DNA of 36,982 nt from Terriglobia bacterium (lineage in GTDB: Bacteria; Acidobacteriota; Polarisedimenticolia; Polarisedimenticolales; JAIQFR01), in assembly GCA_020073205.1 (NCBI GenBank), contig JAIQFR010000036.1, positions 1 to 36,982 of the forward strand, written 5' to 3'. Made by a program: the position numbers and the translations under genes. This document shows positions 1 to 7,811 of this stretch, piece after piece (position 1 is the first letter of the stretch; each line of letters begins with the position of its first letter). The notes under the pieces were generated by a model, which worked only from the letters and a program-made list of their open reading frames with translations, was not told the DNA's origin and made no database searches.

Positions 1-921
1 ACCGTCCTGCGCATTCCCGCGTTCTGCCGGGACTACGCGCTCGAGGGGGACATCGAGGGACCGAAGCGTGGGAGCGAGTGGCCTCTGGACCAGCTCGAGT
101 CCTGCTGCGCACGGCTGTGGAGGTTCGACCGGGAGCACAAGGATCCGAGGGTGAACGTTCTCGTGCGGGAGGCGCGGGAGCAGAAGCGGCACATCGATCA
201 CGCCCGCGACGCGCTGATCCTCGCCAACCTACGCCTCGTGGTCCACATCGCGAAGAAATACCTGAACCACGGGATTTCCTTCATGGACCTGATCCAGGAA
301 GGAAACATCGGCCTCATGAAGGCGGTGGAGAAATTCGAGTACGAGCGAGGGAACAAGTTCTCCACGTACGCCTACTGGTGGATCAAGCAGGCGATCGAGA
401 GGGCCATTGCCGACAAGGCCCGGATCATCCGTATCCCCGTGCACGTCAACGAGAAGATCAAGAAGATTTCGAGGGTCGCCCGCGAGCTCGGCGAGACGCT
501 GGGCCGGAAGCCGACGCCGCAGGAGATCGCCAAGAAGCTGAGGATGCCGGTGGCGAAGGTCGAGGAGATCCTCGGCGTCGTCCAGGAGCCGCAGGCGCTC
601 GAGGACGTTTCGTCTTCCGACGACGACAGCCCGGGCCTTCTCCGGTTCGTCGCGGACCCGAACGCGCCGTCTCCCCTCGAGAGAACGGTGGATCGTGAGC
701 TCCGGGAGAAGATCAAGGAAACCCTGAGGGTCCTGAACACGCGGGAAGAGGAAATCATCCGGCTGCGATTCGGCATCGGCAGGGAGATGCCTTACACCCT
801 CGAGGAGATCGGCCGGGTCATGGCGCTCTCGCGCGAGCGGGTCCGCCAGATCGAGGCCACCGCTCTCAAGAAGATCCAGTCGGCCCAGGAGTGCGGCGAC
901 CTCCGGGAGTTCCTGACCTGA
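1..921 (+). CDS. rpoD: RNA polymerase sigma factor, RpoD/sigma-70 family (5' end outside window)
   Basis: The reading frame is open from base 1 to the TGA at 919-921, so the N-terminus lies outside the window; a GTG at 151 is inside the conserved part and is not a convincing start. The visible 306 codons hold region 1.2/2.1 ([14 protein letters not shown]), the core-binding and -10-recognising region 2 ([20 protein letters not shown] and [13 protein letters not shown]), region 3 ([10 protein letters not shown]) and region 4.2, whose helix-turn-helix reads [20 protein letters not shown]. The end, DLREFLT, resembles the usual primary sigma factor C-terminus. The family directs core RNA polymerase to -35/-10 promoters. 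Whether this is the primary sigma factor or a group 2 (RpoS-like) paralogue cannot be decided without region 1.1. An intrinsic terminator follows 36 bases after the stop. Confidence 0.95.
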   Translation, partial: TVLRIPAFCRDYALEGDIEGPKRGSEWPLDQLESCCARLWRFDREHKDPRVNVLVREAREQKRHIDHARDALILANLRLVVHIAKKYLNHGISFMDLIQEGNIGLMKAVEKFEYERGNKFSTYAYWWIKQAIERAIADKARIIRIPVHVNEKIKKISRVARELGETLGRKPTPQEIAKKLRMPVAKVEEILGVVQEPQALEDVSSSDDDSPGLLRFVADPNAPSPLERTVDRELREKIKETLRVLNTREEEIIRLRFGIGREMPYTLEEIGRVMALSRERVRQIEATALKKIQSAQECGDLREFLT

Positions 922-957
922 GGCACGAGGGAAGTCCGTCCAACGCGGTCCGTGGGA

Positions 958-986
958 GCGCCGGGTCACTCGACCCGGCGCTTTTT
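958..986 (+). terminator. Intrinsic terminator after the sigma factor gene
   Basis: A perfect 10-bp stem (GCGCCGGGTC at 958-967 with GACCCGGCGC at 972-981) closes a four-base loop ACTC and is followed directly by TTTTT at 982-986. This is the textbook Rho-independent form and is the clearest terminator in the window. Confidence 0.93.
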
Positions 987-1076
987 CATAGGGCCAGCCG
1001 CTGGCACCCGCGATTTGAGGGGGTGTGGGGTGGGAGAGGCGCGAAATCGACCGGAAAGCCGAACCGTTGAGAAGGG

Positions 1077-1252
1077 TGTGGAAATCTCGAAGGGCGATTA
1101 CCTTTTCGGGGAATCTCGGGTCCACATTGGCGATCATGACTCGTAACGTATTAGAAATAAATAGCTTCAGTTGTTCCGCGCGATTCCACAGTCCTTGTTA
1201 GACGGAAGGGTCGGCCAGGGAGCCCTCGGAAAGCGCGCACAGGTTTTCCACA
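1077..1252. other. Cluster of DnaA-box-like TCCACA sites beside an AT-rich island
   Basis: Within the gene-free stretch 987-1419, four sites share the core TCCACA: 1077-1085 on the minus strand (ATTTCCACA), 1118-1126 (GGGTCCACA), 1182-1190 (GATTCCACA) and 1244-1252 (TTTTCCACA). The last fits the DnaA-box consensus TTWTNCACA completely and the first differs by one base. TTCCACAGTC is repeated exactly at 1184-1193 and 1246-1255. Between the second and third sites lies a run of A/T unusual for this DNA (about 1141-1163). The layout resembles a DnaA-binding region with an unwinding element, but dnaA, dnaN and gyrB are not in view, and a regulatory role is equally possible. I see nothing else firm at 987-1076 or 1256-1419. 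Confidence 0.35.
1127..1154 (+). promoter_or_regulatory. Weak candidate sigma-70 promoter
   Basis: TTGGCG (1127-1132), a 16-base spacer and TATTAG (1149-1154) make a possible promoter reading toward the small Cys-rich gene at 1420. It sits in the AT-rich island, so a chance match is likely enough that I give it low weight. Confidence 0.25.
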
Positions 1253-1419
1253 GTCACCGTCACCTCGCACTCCGCGGAATATCTGCCGCGGATTCGCCGT
1301 CCGGGCCACCCCAGGGGGCCGAGAAGCGTGTACTTTCCTGGACGTACCGAGGGGGGGAATCGGGAGTCCGAGCGGGGGGAGGACGCAGCCGGGTCCGGGG
1401 GCGTCGCCCGAGGGATTTT

Positions 1420-1644
1420 ATGCGGACGATTTTCGAGATCCGTCGGGCGTACCACGATTCGCTCTCGAACATGCGGAGTTGGCTCACCGACACGCGGGTC
1501 TCGGGAACGCTCACGACGCTCGATCGTCTGTCGATCATCGACGCGTGGCAGCAGGAGATGGTGGAGTTCTTCGAGCGGAACGGCTATTGCTTCGCGTGTA
1601 GCCGACGCCTCTCGCGCTGCCGCTGCCCGAGGGAGCCCTACTGA
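1420..1644 (+). CDS. Small Cys-rich protein of unknown function
   Basis: A 74-residue protein starting at the ATG at 1420, which has a GAGGGA ribosome-binding site just upstream (about 1409-1414). The frame stays open upstream to 1171, but that extension is low-complexity Arg/Gly/Ser sequence and I leave it out. The N-terminal two thirds look helical (FEIRRAYHDSLSNMRSWLTD and an amphipathic stretch ending in MVEFFERNGYC). The C-terminus holds five cysteines in the order C-x2-C-x6-C-x-C (CFACSRRLSRCRCP) with another Cys-adjacent aromatic, a spacing suited to binding one zinc ion. The GNAT gene starts three bases after its stop, so the two are probably co-transcribed. I do not recognise the family. 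Confidence 0.6.
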   Translation: MRTIFEIRRAYHDSLSNMRSWLTDTRVSGTLTTLDRLSIIDAWQQEMVEFFERNGYCFACSRRLSRCRCPREPY

Positions 1645-1647
1645 CCG

Positions 1648-2721
1648 GTGACCCCTGCTGCCCGGCCGAGGGCGAGAACGCTCGGGGAACCGATCATCTC
1701 CGTCGGGAGCGCGGGCGCCGGGCCGCCCGCGGAGGGTAATGGCTTGCCACGTCTTCGGGTTGCGCGGCGGGAAGAGATCGCCGCCATCCTCCAGGAAAGC
1801 CACGGCCTCTGGGGTGCCGGCCTGACGTACCGAGCGTACCTCGAAATGTGGCTCGAGCTTCTCGAGACCCCATGGGCGAAGCGCCGCTTCCGCTACCTGG
1901 TCTGGGTCGAGGACGATGGAACCGTTCTCTCCAGCCTGAAGCTCTACCGCCCGGTCGTGCGGCTGCTCGGTCGGACCGGCCCGGCCGCGATGATCGGCGC
2001 CGTGTTCACGCCGAGGATCCTCCGGGGCAAGGGGCACGCGGCCGAGCTCATCCGCGCGGTGCTCGTCGAGGCCCGCGAGGAGGGTGGCACGCTGGCGATG
2101 CTGTTCACCGACATCGGGGTTCCCTACTACGCGGCACTGGGATTTCGGGAGCTTCCCGCGGACGAAGCCGCGGGGCGGCTGGACCGCTCGGTGCCGCCGC
2201 CGCCGGGATGGGAGCTCCGCCCGATGACCGCGGGCGATCTCGCCGCCGTGATCCGCGCGCACGACGACGACTGCGCGGACCGGCCAGTGGCCGTGCTGCG
2301 CGACAGGGAGCACTGGGAGTTCCTGCTGTCGCGGGCGGCGGCGTACTTCGCCCGGCTGGACGGTTCCGGCCTGACGCGGCGCTATCGTGTCGCCCTCTAC
2401 CGCGGCCGCTTCGCCGGCTACCTCATTTCGCTCGACGGCGAGGGCGCGTGGGCCGTTCGGGAGGCCGGCGCTCCGGGGGCGGACGTCGGCGCGCTGTCGG
2501 CGATCCTGCGCCTCGGCGCGGAGGAGGCCCGCCGCGCCGGGCTGCGGAAGGTGCACGGCTGGTTTCCAGGAGGCGCCGCCGAGTGGATTCCCGAATGGCA
2601 TCTCGAGTACAGCTCGCGGCGCACCGCGATTCCCATGCTCCTCCCCCTCGACGACGCGGCGAGCCTCTCGCCGCTCGACGCGCCCGGCGCGTCGTTCGTT
2701 CCCTACCTGGACCAGTTCTGA
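1648..2721 (+). CDS. GNAT-family N-acetyltransferase
   Basis: A 357-residue protein with a GNAT (Gcn5-related) acyl-CoA-dependent acetyltransferase fold in its first half: a beta strand with SSLKLYRPVV, then the acetyl-CoA-binding loop around residues 113-135 (AVFTPRILRGKGHAAELIRA, the R/Q-x-x-G-x-G/A signature appearing as RGKGHA), and the typical later strand/loop LAMLFTDIGVPYYAALGF. The second half (about 185-357) is less conserved and could be a second, degenerate GNAT-like or sterol-carrier-type domain, as in larger two-part GNAT enzymes. Substrate unknown. The GTG start at 1648 lies three bases after the preceding stop and lacks a clear ribosome-binding site, which suggests translational coupling. 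The first 35 or so residues are low complexity and the real start could be slightly downstream. Confidence 0.85.
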   Translation: MTPAARPRARTLGEPIISVGSAGAGPPAEGNGLPRLRVARREEIAAILQESHGLWGAGLTYRAYLEMWLELLETPWAKRRFRYLVWVEDDGTVLSSLKLYRPVVRLLGRTGPAAMIGAVFTPRILRGKGHAAELIRAVLVEAREEGGTLAMLFTDIGVPYYAALGFRELPADEAAGRLDRSVPPPPGWELRPMTAGDLAAVIRAHDDDCADRPVAVLRDREHWEFLLSRAAAYFARLDGSGLTRRYRVALYRGRFAGYLISLDGEGAWAVREAGAPGADVGALSAILRLGAEEARRAGLRKVHGWFPGGAAEWIPEWHLEYSSRRTAIPMLLPLDDAASLSPLDAPGASFVPYLDQF

Positions 2722-2749
2722 TCTCGACGCGCGCGCGCATTCCCGCTCC

Positions 2750-2777
2750 TTGACAGTCCCGCTCGCGGGGATACACT
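2750..2777 (+). promoter_or_regulatory. Promoter of lptD, nearly leaderless
   Basis: A perfect TTGACA at 2750-2755, a 16-base spacer and TACACT at 2772-2777. The lptD ATG is at 2790, so transcription should begin about five bases before the start codon, and no ribosome-binding site is present. The mRNA is therefore predicted to be leaderless or nearly so. Confidence 0.75.
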
Positions 2778-2789
2778 TCGAATCACCGC

Positions 2790-5297
2790 ATGAAACCGCG
2801 CGCGACGACGCTATTCCCCCGGCTTCTCCCCGTCGTCCTGCTCGTTTACTTGACGACCGCGTCGATGGCCGCAGAGCCCGCGCCGCCGCGACGGACCCCC
2901 GCAACCGAGGCGTCTCCCGCGCCGGGCGGCCCCGGAAAACTCCCGGGAGACGTCGCGGTGGAAGCGCTCCGGATTCGGGAGGTGCCGGGCTCCGACGAGT
3001 ACGTCCTCGAGGGCGCCGCGACCATCCGGTCCGGACACTCGCGCATCGAGGCCGATCGGATCACCTACCGCAGTGGCCGATGGATCGAGGCGGAAGGGAA
3101 CGTTCTCATCGTCTGGGCGGGCAACAGGATCTCGGGCTCGCGGATGGAATACGACCTCAAGGAAGAGCACGGGACCATCCAGGACGCCATCGGCCAGGTG
3201 GAGCCGGAGTTCTTCTTCGTCGCGAAGACCGCGGAGAAGATCGGGCAGGATCTCGTCGTGCTCAAGACGGCGATCGTCACCACCTGCACTCAGCCGGTGC
3301 CTTACTGGTCGCTCGCGGTGTCCACGGCACGGATCAGGATCGACGGCTACGCCCACCTGTGGAACCTCAGGCTCAGGACGGGGCGCGCGCCGGTCTTCTA
3401 TCTGCCCTACCTGATCTGGCCGGTCAAGAAGGACCGCGCCGCGGGTCTCCTCCTGCCATCGCTGGGCACGTCGCAGGACCGGGGGAAGCTCTTCAGCGTG
3501 CCTCTCTACCTCCCGCTGGGGCCGAGCGTCGACCTCACGCTGACCGCGGAGCGCTACAGCCTCGCGGGTCTGGGCTGGGGGGCCGACCTCGGCTTCGTCC
3601 CCAATCGCAAGGGATCGGGGAGGTTCACCGGGTTCTACATCCAGGATCAGGTCTCAAGCGACCAGGGCGAGCCTGCCCAGCGTTACCGGGCGACCTACAC
3701 CGAGACCCAGCAATTCGAGAACGGATTCCGGATGGTGGCCGACATCAATCAGGTCAGCGACTTCCGGTACTTCACGGACTACGAGCGCGATCTCAAGCTC
3801 GTGTCGACCCCCACGATCCTCGCGCGAGTCGAGTTCAGCCGGAACGGCAGCTGGACCAGCGTGAACGTGCGGGAGCTGCGACGCGAGCAGCTCAGGCAGC
3901 CCCAGCCGTTCTACGTCGAGGGGCAGGCCTCGCCCAGCCAGGTCGAGACGAGCGCCGTGCAGGAGACGCTGCCGGAGATCGAGTGGCGTGGCCGGAGCCA
4001 CCGGCTCGGAAAGACGCCGTTCTACCTGAGCTTCGAGTCGAGCGCCGCCTGGATACGGCAGAGCGACCTCCAATTCCGCACGCCCAGCTACTGCCCGGTC
4101 ACGTTGGAATTCGGCGATTGTCCCTATCCCGACTCGGACCAGACCGTTCGTCACACGTATGCGTTTCCCCTGGTTTCGGACTACTACCGCGCCGACATGT
4201 TTCCCACGATCTCGGCTCCCGTCTCACCGTTCCCCTGGCTGGACATCACGCCCTCGGTGAACACCCGAACCACGTTCTACTCCCAGAGCCAGTCGACGCG
4301 GTCGCGGGACGTCGAGGTCGCGGGCCAGACCACCACGACCGCGGTGCAGGAGATCGACGACCGGTCCTTGGGCCGATTCGTGAGCGGCGCGACCGTCGAG
4401 ATCGTCGGTCCGAAGATCTTCCGGATCTTCGAACGTCCCGACAATCCCTTCTCGTCGCGCTACAAGCACGTCATCGAGCCCCGGATCGAGTACGTCTACC
4501 AGCAGTCGTTCGATCGCAACGACGAGATCATCCCCTACGACAACGTGGATTCGAGCCGCGGCGCGACCAACCAGCTCACGTACGGCGTGAGGACGCGCCT
4601 CTTTGCCGCCCGTCCGCGGGCGAAGCCGGCGGAGCCGGCGGGGGGAGGGGAGGCGGTCCTGCTCCCGGAGGGGACATCCGGCGAGGTCAAGAAGGCGGAG
4701 CCGGCTCCGCCCGGGACGGCGACCCCGCCGGGGGGCGCCCCGACGCCCCCCGCACCGGTGGAGCCCGTGGAGATCGCGTCGCTCGAGGTCAGCCAGAGCC
4801 GCTCCTTCGGCACCGACCTGTCCACGGGCTTCAGCAGCGCCGGGGTCAGCGAGAGCAGCCGTTTCTCCTCCATCGACACCGTGGGCCGCTTCAATCCGAA
4901 GCCGAATACCAGCCTCGACCTCCGGACGAGCTACGACATCCTCCAGAAGCAGTTCTCCTCGGTCAGCCTCTCGGGGAACCTGCGCGGCCAGCTGACGAGG
5001 ACCGGCTTCTCGCTGGTCCGGACCGCCGGATCGCTCGGAGCGTCGAACCAGACGCAGCTCCGGATGGCGGCCGGGGTGACCCTCTTCGGACGGAAGCTCA
5101 AGGTGGACGTGGACGGGTCGTACAACGCCCAGCTTCGCCAGTTTCCCGACCAGCGCTGGCGCGCCGAGTACTACACGCAGTGCTGCGGGTTTCTGATGGA
5201 GTGGTTCCAGCGCGATTTCGTCTCGAACAGCCGGGGCGAGTTCCGGTTCACGGTGGACCTGCGCGGGATCGGCAAGTTGCTGGACGTCCACCAGTGA
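2790..5297 (+). CDS. lptD: LPS assembly outer-membrane protein LptD (OstA/Imp)
   Basis: An 835-residue protein with an N-terminal signal peptide (hydrophobic LLPVVLLVYLTTASM, cleavage probably near AAEPA), a periplasmic OstA/jelly-roll part (about 50-160: VLEGAATIRSGHSRIEADRI, a typical lipid-binding repeat) and a long outer-membrane beta-barrel. The family signature is clear around residues 166-260 (cysteine at 166, then PVFYLPYLIWPVKKDR and GLLLPSLGTS). LptD with LptE inserts lipopolysaccharide into the outer leaflet. A C-terminal CC pair (about 798-799) and Cys166 match the disulfide-forming cysteines of the E. coli protein; the N-terminal partner cysteine is not evident. A Pro/Ala/Gly-rich loop at about 605-655 is an insertion between strands. 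The signal peptide fixes the ATG at 2790. The epimerase gene begins 46 bases downstream. Confidence 0.95.
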   Translation: MKPRATTLFPRLLPVVLLVYLTTASMAAEPAPPRRTPATEASPAPGGPGKLPGDVAVEALRIREVPGSDEYVLEGAATIRSGHSRIEADRITYRSGRWIEAEGNVLIVWAGNRISGSRMEYDLKEEHGTIQDAIGQVEPEFFFVAKTAEKIGQDLVVLKTAIVTTCTQPVPYWSLAVSTARIRIDGYAHLWNLRLRTGRAPVFYLPYLIWPVKKDRAAGLLLPSLGTSQDRGKLFSVPLYLPLGPSVDLTLTAERYSLAGLGWGADLGFVPNRKGSGRFTGFYIQDQVSSDQGEPAQRYRATYTETQQFENGFRMVADINQVSDFRYFTDYERDLKLVSTPTILARVEFSRNGSWTSVNVRELRREQLRQPQPFYVEGQASPSQVETSAVQETLPEIEWRGRSHRLGKTPFYLSFESSAAWIRQSDLQFRTPSYCPVTLEFGDCPYPDSDQTVRHTYAFPLVSDYYRADMFPTISAPVSPFPWLDITPSVNTRTTFYSQSQSTRSRDVEVAGQTTTTAVQEIDDRSLGRFVSGATVEIVGPKIFRIFERPDNPFSSRYKHVIEPRIEYVYQQSFDRNDEIIPYDNVDSSRGATNQLTYGVRTRLFAARPRAKPAEPAGGGEAVLLPEGTSGEVKKAEPAPPGTATPPGGAPTPPAPVEPVEIASLEVSQSRSFGTDLSTGFSSAGVSESSRFSSIDTVGRFNPKPNTSLDLRTSYDILQKQFSSVSLSGNLRGQLTRTGFSLVRTAGSLGASNQTQLRMAAGVTLFGRKLKVDVDGSYNAQLRQFPDQRWRAEYYTQCCGFLMEWFQRDFVSNSRGEFRFTVDLRGIGKLLDVHQ

Positions 5298-5343
5298 GGC
5301 CCCCCGCGCGGGTCGGGCTCGCGGCTTTGGAGGTGCCTCGAGC

Positions 5344-6342
5344 ATGAAAGTCCTGGTCACCGGAGCGACGGGCTACCTCGGAGGCCGCGTGGCCGAGCGG
5401 CTCGCAGAGGCCGGTCACGAGGTGCGGGGGCTGGTGCGCGACCCGGCGCGCTGGGTGCGACGGCCGGACGGCGCCGAGGCGGTCGTGGGGGACGTCACCG
5501 ATGTGGCGGCGGTCGCGAAGGCCGCGGAAGGGTGCGGCGCCGTGGTGCACGCCGCCGCCCTGGTGAAGAGCTGGGTCCGGGACCGCGGCGAGTTCGACCG
5601 GGTGAACTTGGGCGGATTCCGGAACGCGACGCAGGGGGCGCGAGCGGCGGGAGCGAAGCTGGTGTACGCGTCGTCGTTCATCGCCCTCGGCCCCACCGAC
5701 GGCACGATCTTCGACGAGGAGACCCCGCGGGCGTCCGCACGGTTCCACAACGACTACGAGCGGACGAAGTGGGTCGCGGACCAGGCCGCGCGGAGCTTGG
5801 CACGGGACGGCTTCCCCATCGTGAGGCTCTACCCGGGGGTCGTGTACGGCCCCGGCGAGCTGACCGACGGGAACCACGTGGTGCGTCTGCTCCTGCAGCA
5901 TGCGCGGGGCCGCCTCCCCGGGTACCTCGGACGCGGGGACCTGCGCCAGTGCTTCGCGTACGTTGACGACGTCGCGACGGGGTTCGTGGCCGCCGTGGAG
6001 CGGGCGGCTCCCGGCTCCGGCTACATCCTCGGAGGCGAGAACCGCACCGCGCGCGAGCTCTTCGCCGCCCTCGAGGACGCGACCGGGATCGTCCCGCCGC
6101 GCCGCAGCGTCCCGTTCTGGGTCGCCGGCGTCATCGGGAAGCTCGAGCGCTGGCGCGCGGAGATCACCTCGATGCCGCCGGAGCTGACCGACGAGATCGT
6201 GGGCGTCTATCGCCACGAGTGGGCCTACTCGTCGGCCAAGGCCGAGCGCGACCTCGGGTACCGGATCACGCCGCTCCGGGAGGGGATCGCGCGGACCGCG
6301 GCCTGGCTCAGGGAGACCGGCGAGCTCCCGGGGAGTCGATGA
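5344..6342 (+). CDS. NAD-dependent epimerase/dehydratase (extended SDR family)
   Basis: A 332-residue extended short-chain dehydrogenase/reductase. The N-terminus carries the Rossmann-fold nucleotide-binding motif GATGYLGG (residues 7-14), followed by the acidic strand VVGDVTD and the VVHAAALV segment. The catalytic YxxxK is visible as YERTK after the serine-rich YASSFIALG strand, and RLYPGVVYGPGE is the conserved loop that follows. These enzymes oxidise, epimerise or dehydrate nucleotide sugars or reduce activated carbonyl groups; sugar epimerases of the hopanoid-associated type look similar, but the substrate cannot be told from sequence. A strong GGAGG at about 5330-5334 precedes the ATG. 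It lies between lptD and the DUF92 fusion gene, whose start is one base past its stop, so an envelope or isoprenoid-lipid role is plausible. Confidence 0.88.
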   Translation: MKVLVTGATGYLGGRVAERLAEAGHEVRGLVRDPARWVRRPDGAEAVVGDVTDVAAVAKAAEGCGAVVHAAALVKSWVRDRGEFDRVNLGGFRNATQGARAAGAKLVYASSFIALGPTDGTIFDEETPRASARFHNDYERTKWVADQAARSLARDGFPIVRLYPGVVYGPGELTDGNHVVRLLLQHARGRLPGYLGRGDLRQCFAYVDDVATGFVAAVERAAPGSGYILGGENRTARELFAALEDATGIVPPRRSVPFWVAGVIGKLERWRAEITSMPPELTDEIVGVYRHEWAYSSAKAERDLGYRITPLREGIARTAAWLRETGELPGSR

Positions 6343-6343
6343 C

Positions 6344-7747
6344 GTGGGAAGCATCGCGACCGAGCTGAGGCGCAAGTCGGTCCACATGTCCATGGGGCTG
6401 TTCGCGCTCCTCCTGCGGTGGCTCTCGCCCTTCGAGGCCGCGGCCTGCGCCGCCGTCGCCCTGCTGTTCAATCTCTTCGTCCTGCACCGCCTGACGCGAC
6501 GGTCGCTGCTGCGCGACGACGAGAGGGCGCGGGGCTACTCGACGGGCATCGTGCTCTACCCCGCCGCCGTCCTCACGCTCATCCTGGTCTTCCATCATCG
6601 GTTCGAGCTGGCGGCCGCCTGCTGGGCGCTGATGGCGTTCGGCGACGGAATGGCGACGGTGACCGGGGTGTCGCTGCGCGGGCCGAAGCTCCCGTGGAAC
6701 GAGCGGAAGACCTGGTGGGGGTTCTGCGCCTTCGCGCTCTACGGCACCTGCACCTCGGCCCTCCTGATTCGCTGGGTCCAGCACGGCGACGTCGAGTCGG
6801 GGGCGATCGGCAGCTCGTTCCTCGGGCAGCCCACGAGCTCTCCCGTCTCCGACACCGCGTTCCTGTTGCTGGGGTGTCTCGCGGCATCGGTCGTCGCGGG
6901 CTTCGCCGAATCGCTCGAGACCGGCGTCGACGACAACCTCCTGGTGCCGCTCACCGGCGGGGGGGCGCTCTATGCGGCCACTCTCGTGGAGCCCGTGCGT
7001 CTCGCCGCGGCGGGAGGTGCCCTGGGGCACGACCTCGCCGTCGGCGCTGCGGTGAACGTCCTGCTGGCCGCCGCCGCCTACGCGGCCCGCGGAGTGGACG
7101 TCTCGGGCGCGGCCGGGGGATGGGTGTTGGGGACGCTACTTTACGGGTTCGGAGGGTGGCGAGGGTTCCTGATGCTCCTGGGGTTCTTCGCGGTCGCGAC
7201 CGCGGCCACGCAGGTCGGCTACGCGAGGAAGGCCGCGCTCGGCATTGCCCAGGAGAGGGGAGGACGGCGCGGCGCGCGGCACGCCCTGGCGAACGCGGGC
7301 GCCGGCGTGTTGTTCGCGTTCCTGGCCGCGGCGACGCCGTACCACGCGGCGTTCACGCTGGCCTCCGTCGCCGCTTTCGCGACGGCGCTCGCGGACACGG
7401 CTTCGTCGGAGGTCGGCCAGGCGTTCGGCCGGCGGCACTTCCTGGTCACGACGTTCCGCCGTGTCCCCGCGGGGACAGAAGGGGCGGTGTCGGTCGAGGG
7501 GACCCTGGCGGGGGTTCTCGCGTCGATCGCGCTCGCGTCCGCAGCGTGGGGTGTCGGGCTCGTGGGTGCGAGCGGCGTCGCCGTGGTGACGGCGGCAGCG
7601 TTCGTCGGCACGACCCTCGAATCGTACCTGGGGGCGATTCCACGCCGCGCGGGCCCGATCGACAACGAGTTCCTGAACTTCGCCAACACGCTGGCCGGCG
7701 GGCTCGCGGCGATCGGGATCTTCTTCTTCGTCGGCGTCCTCGGCTGA
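6344..7747 (+). CDS. Fusion membrane protein: phytol/dolichol-kinase-like domain plus DUF92 (phytyl-phosphate-kinase-like) domain
   Basis: A 467-residue polytopic membrane protein with two recognisable halves. The N-terminal half (about 1-215) resembles CTP-dependent polyprenol kinases of the SEC59/VTE5 type: a GDGMATVTG motif at about 100-108, followed by a lysine-bearing RKTWWGF. The C-terminal half (about 230-467) carries the DUF92/TIGR00297 signatures ADTASSEVG (about 350), PAGTEGAVSVEGTLAG (about 375), ESYLGA and DNEFLNFANT. In plants and cyanobacteria VTE5 phosphorylates phytol and the DUF92 protein VTE6 adds the second phosphate, giving phytyl diphosphate. Having both halves in one chain suggests successive phosphorylation of a prenol, a function I infer, not see. 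GTG start at 6344, with GGGGAG at about 6329-6334; one base separates it from the epimerase stop. It is convergent with the UbiA gene. Confidence 0.82.
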   Translation: MGSIATELRRKSVHMSMGLFALLLRWLSPFEAAACAAVALLFNLFVLHRLTRRSLLRDDERARGYSTGIVLYPAAVLTLILVFHHRFELAAACWALMAFGDGMATVTGVSLRGPKLPWNERKTWWGFCAFALYGTCTSALLIRWVQHGDVESGAIGSSFLGQPTSSPVSDTAFLLLGCLAASVVAGFAESLETGVDDNLLVPLTGGGALYAATLVEPVRLAAAGGALGHDLAVGAAVNVLLAAAAYAARGVDVSGAAGGWVLGTLLYGFGGWRGFLMLLGFFAVATAATQVGYARKAALGIAQERGGRRGARHALANAGAGVLFAFLAAATPYHAAFTLASVAAFATALADTASSEVGQAFGRRHFLVTTFRRVPAGTEGAVSVEGTLAGVLASIALASAAWGVGLVGASGVAVVTAAAFVGTTLESYLGAIPRRAGPIDNEFLNFANTLAGGLAAIGIFFFVGVLG

Positions 7748-7811
7748 CGATCTCCGTAACGACGCGCCGGGCGGTCCGCGTCCGGCCGTGTCCGATGCGG
7801 ATGGAAAGGCC

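Noticed and set aside
1171-1419. Upstream extension of the small Cys-rich gene
   Set aside because: It would run through the candidate DnaA-box region, is low complexity and has no ribosome-binding site; the ATG at 1420 has one.
2387-5347. A plus-strand frame of 986 codons overlapping lptD
   Set aside because: Its translation is Arg/Pro/Gly-rich shadow sequence, while the other frame encodes clear LptD with a signal peptide and promoter.
7748-7811. Bidirectional terminator between the DUF92 fusion and the UbiA gene
   Set aside because: An imperfect GTCCGCGTCCG/CGATGCGGAT pairing can be drawn, but it has several mismatches and no T-run.
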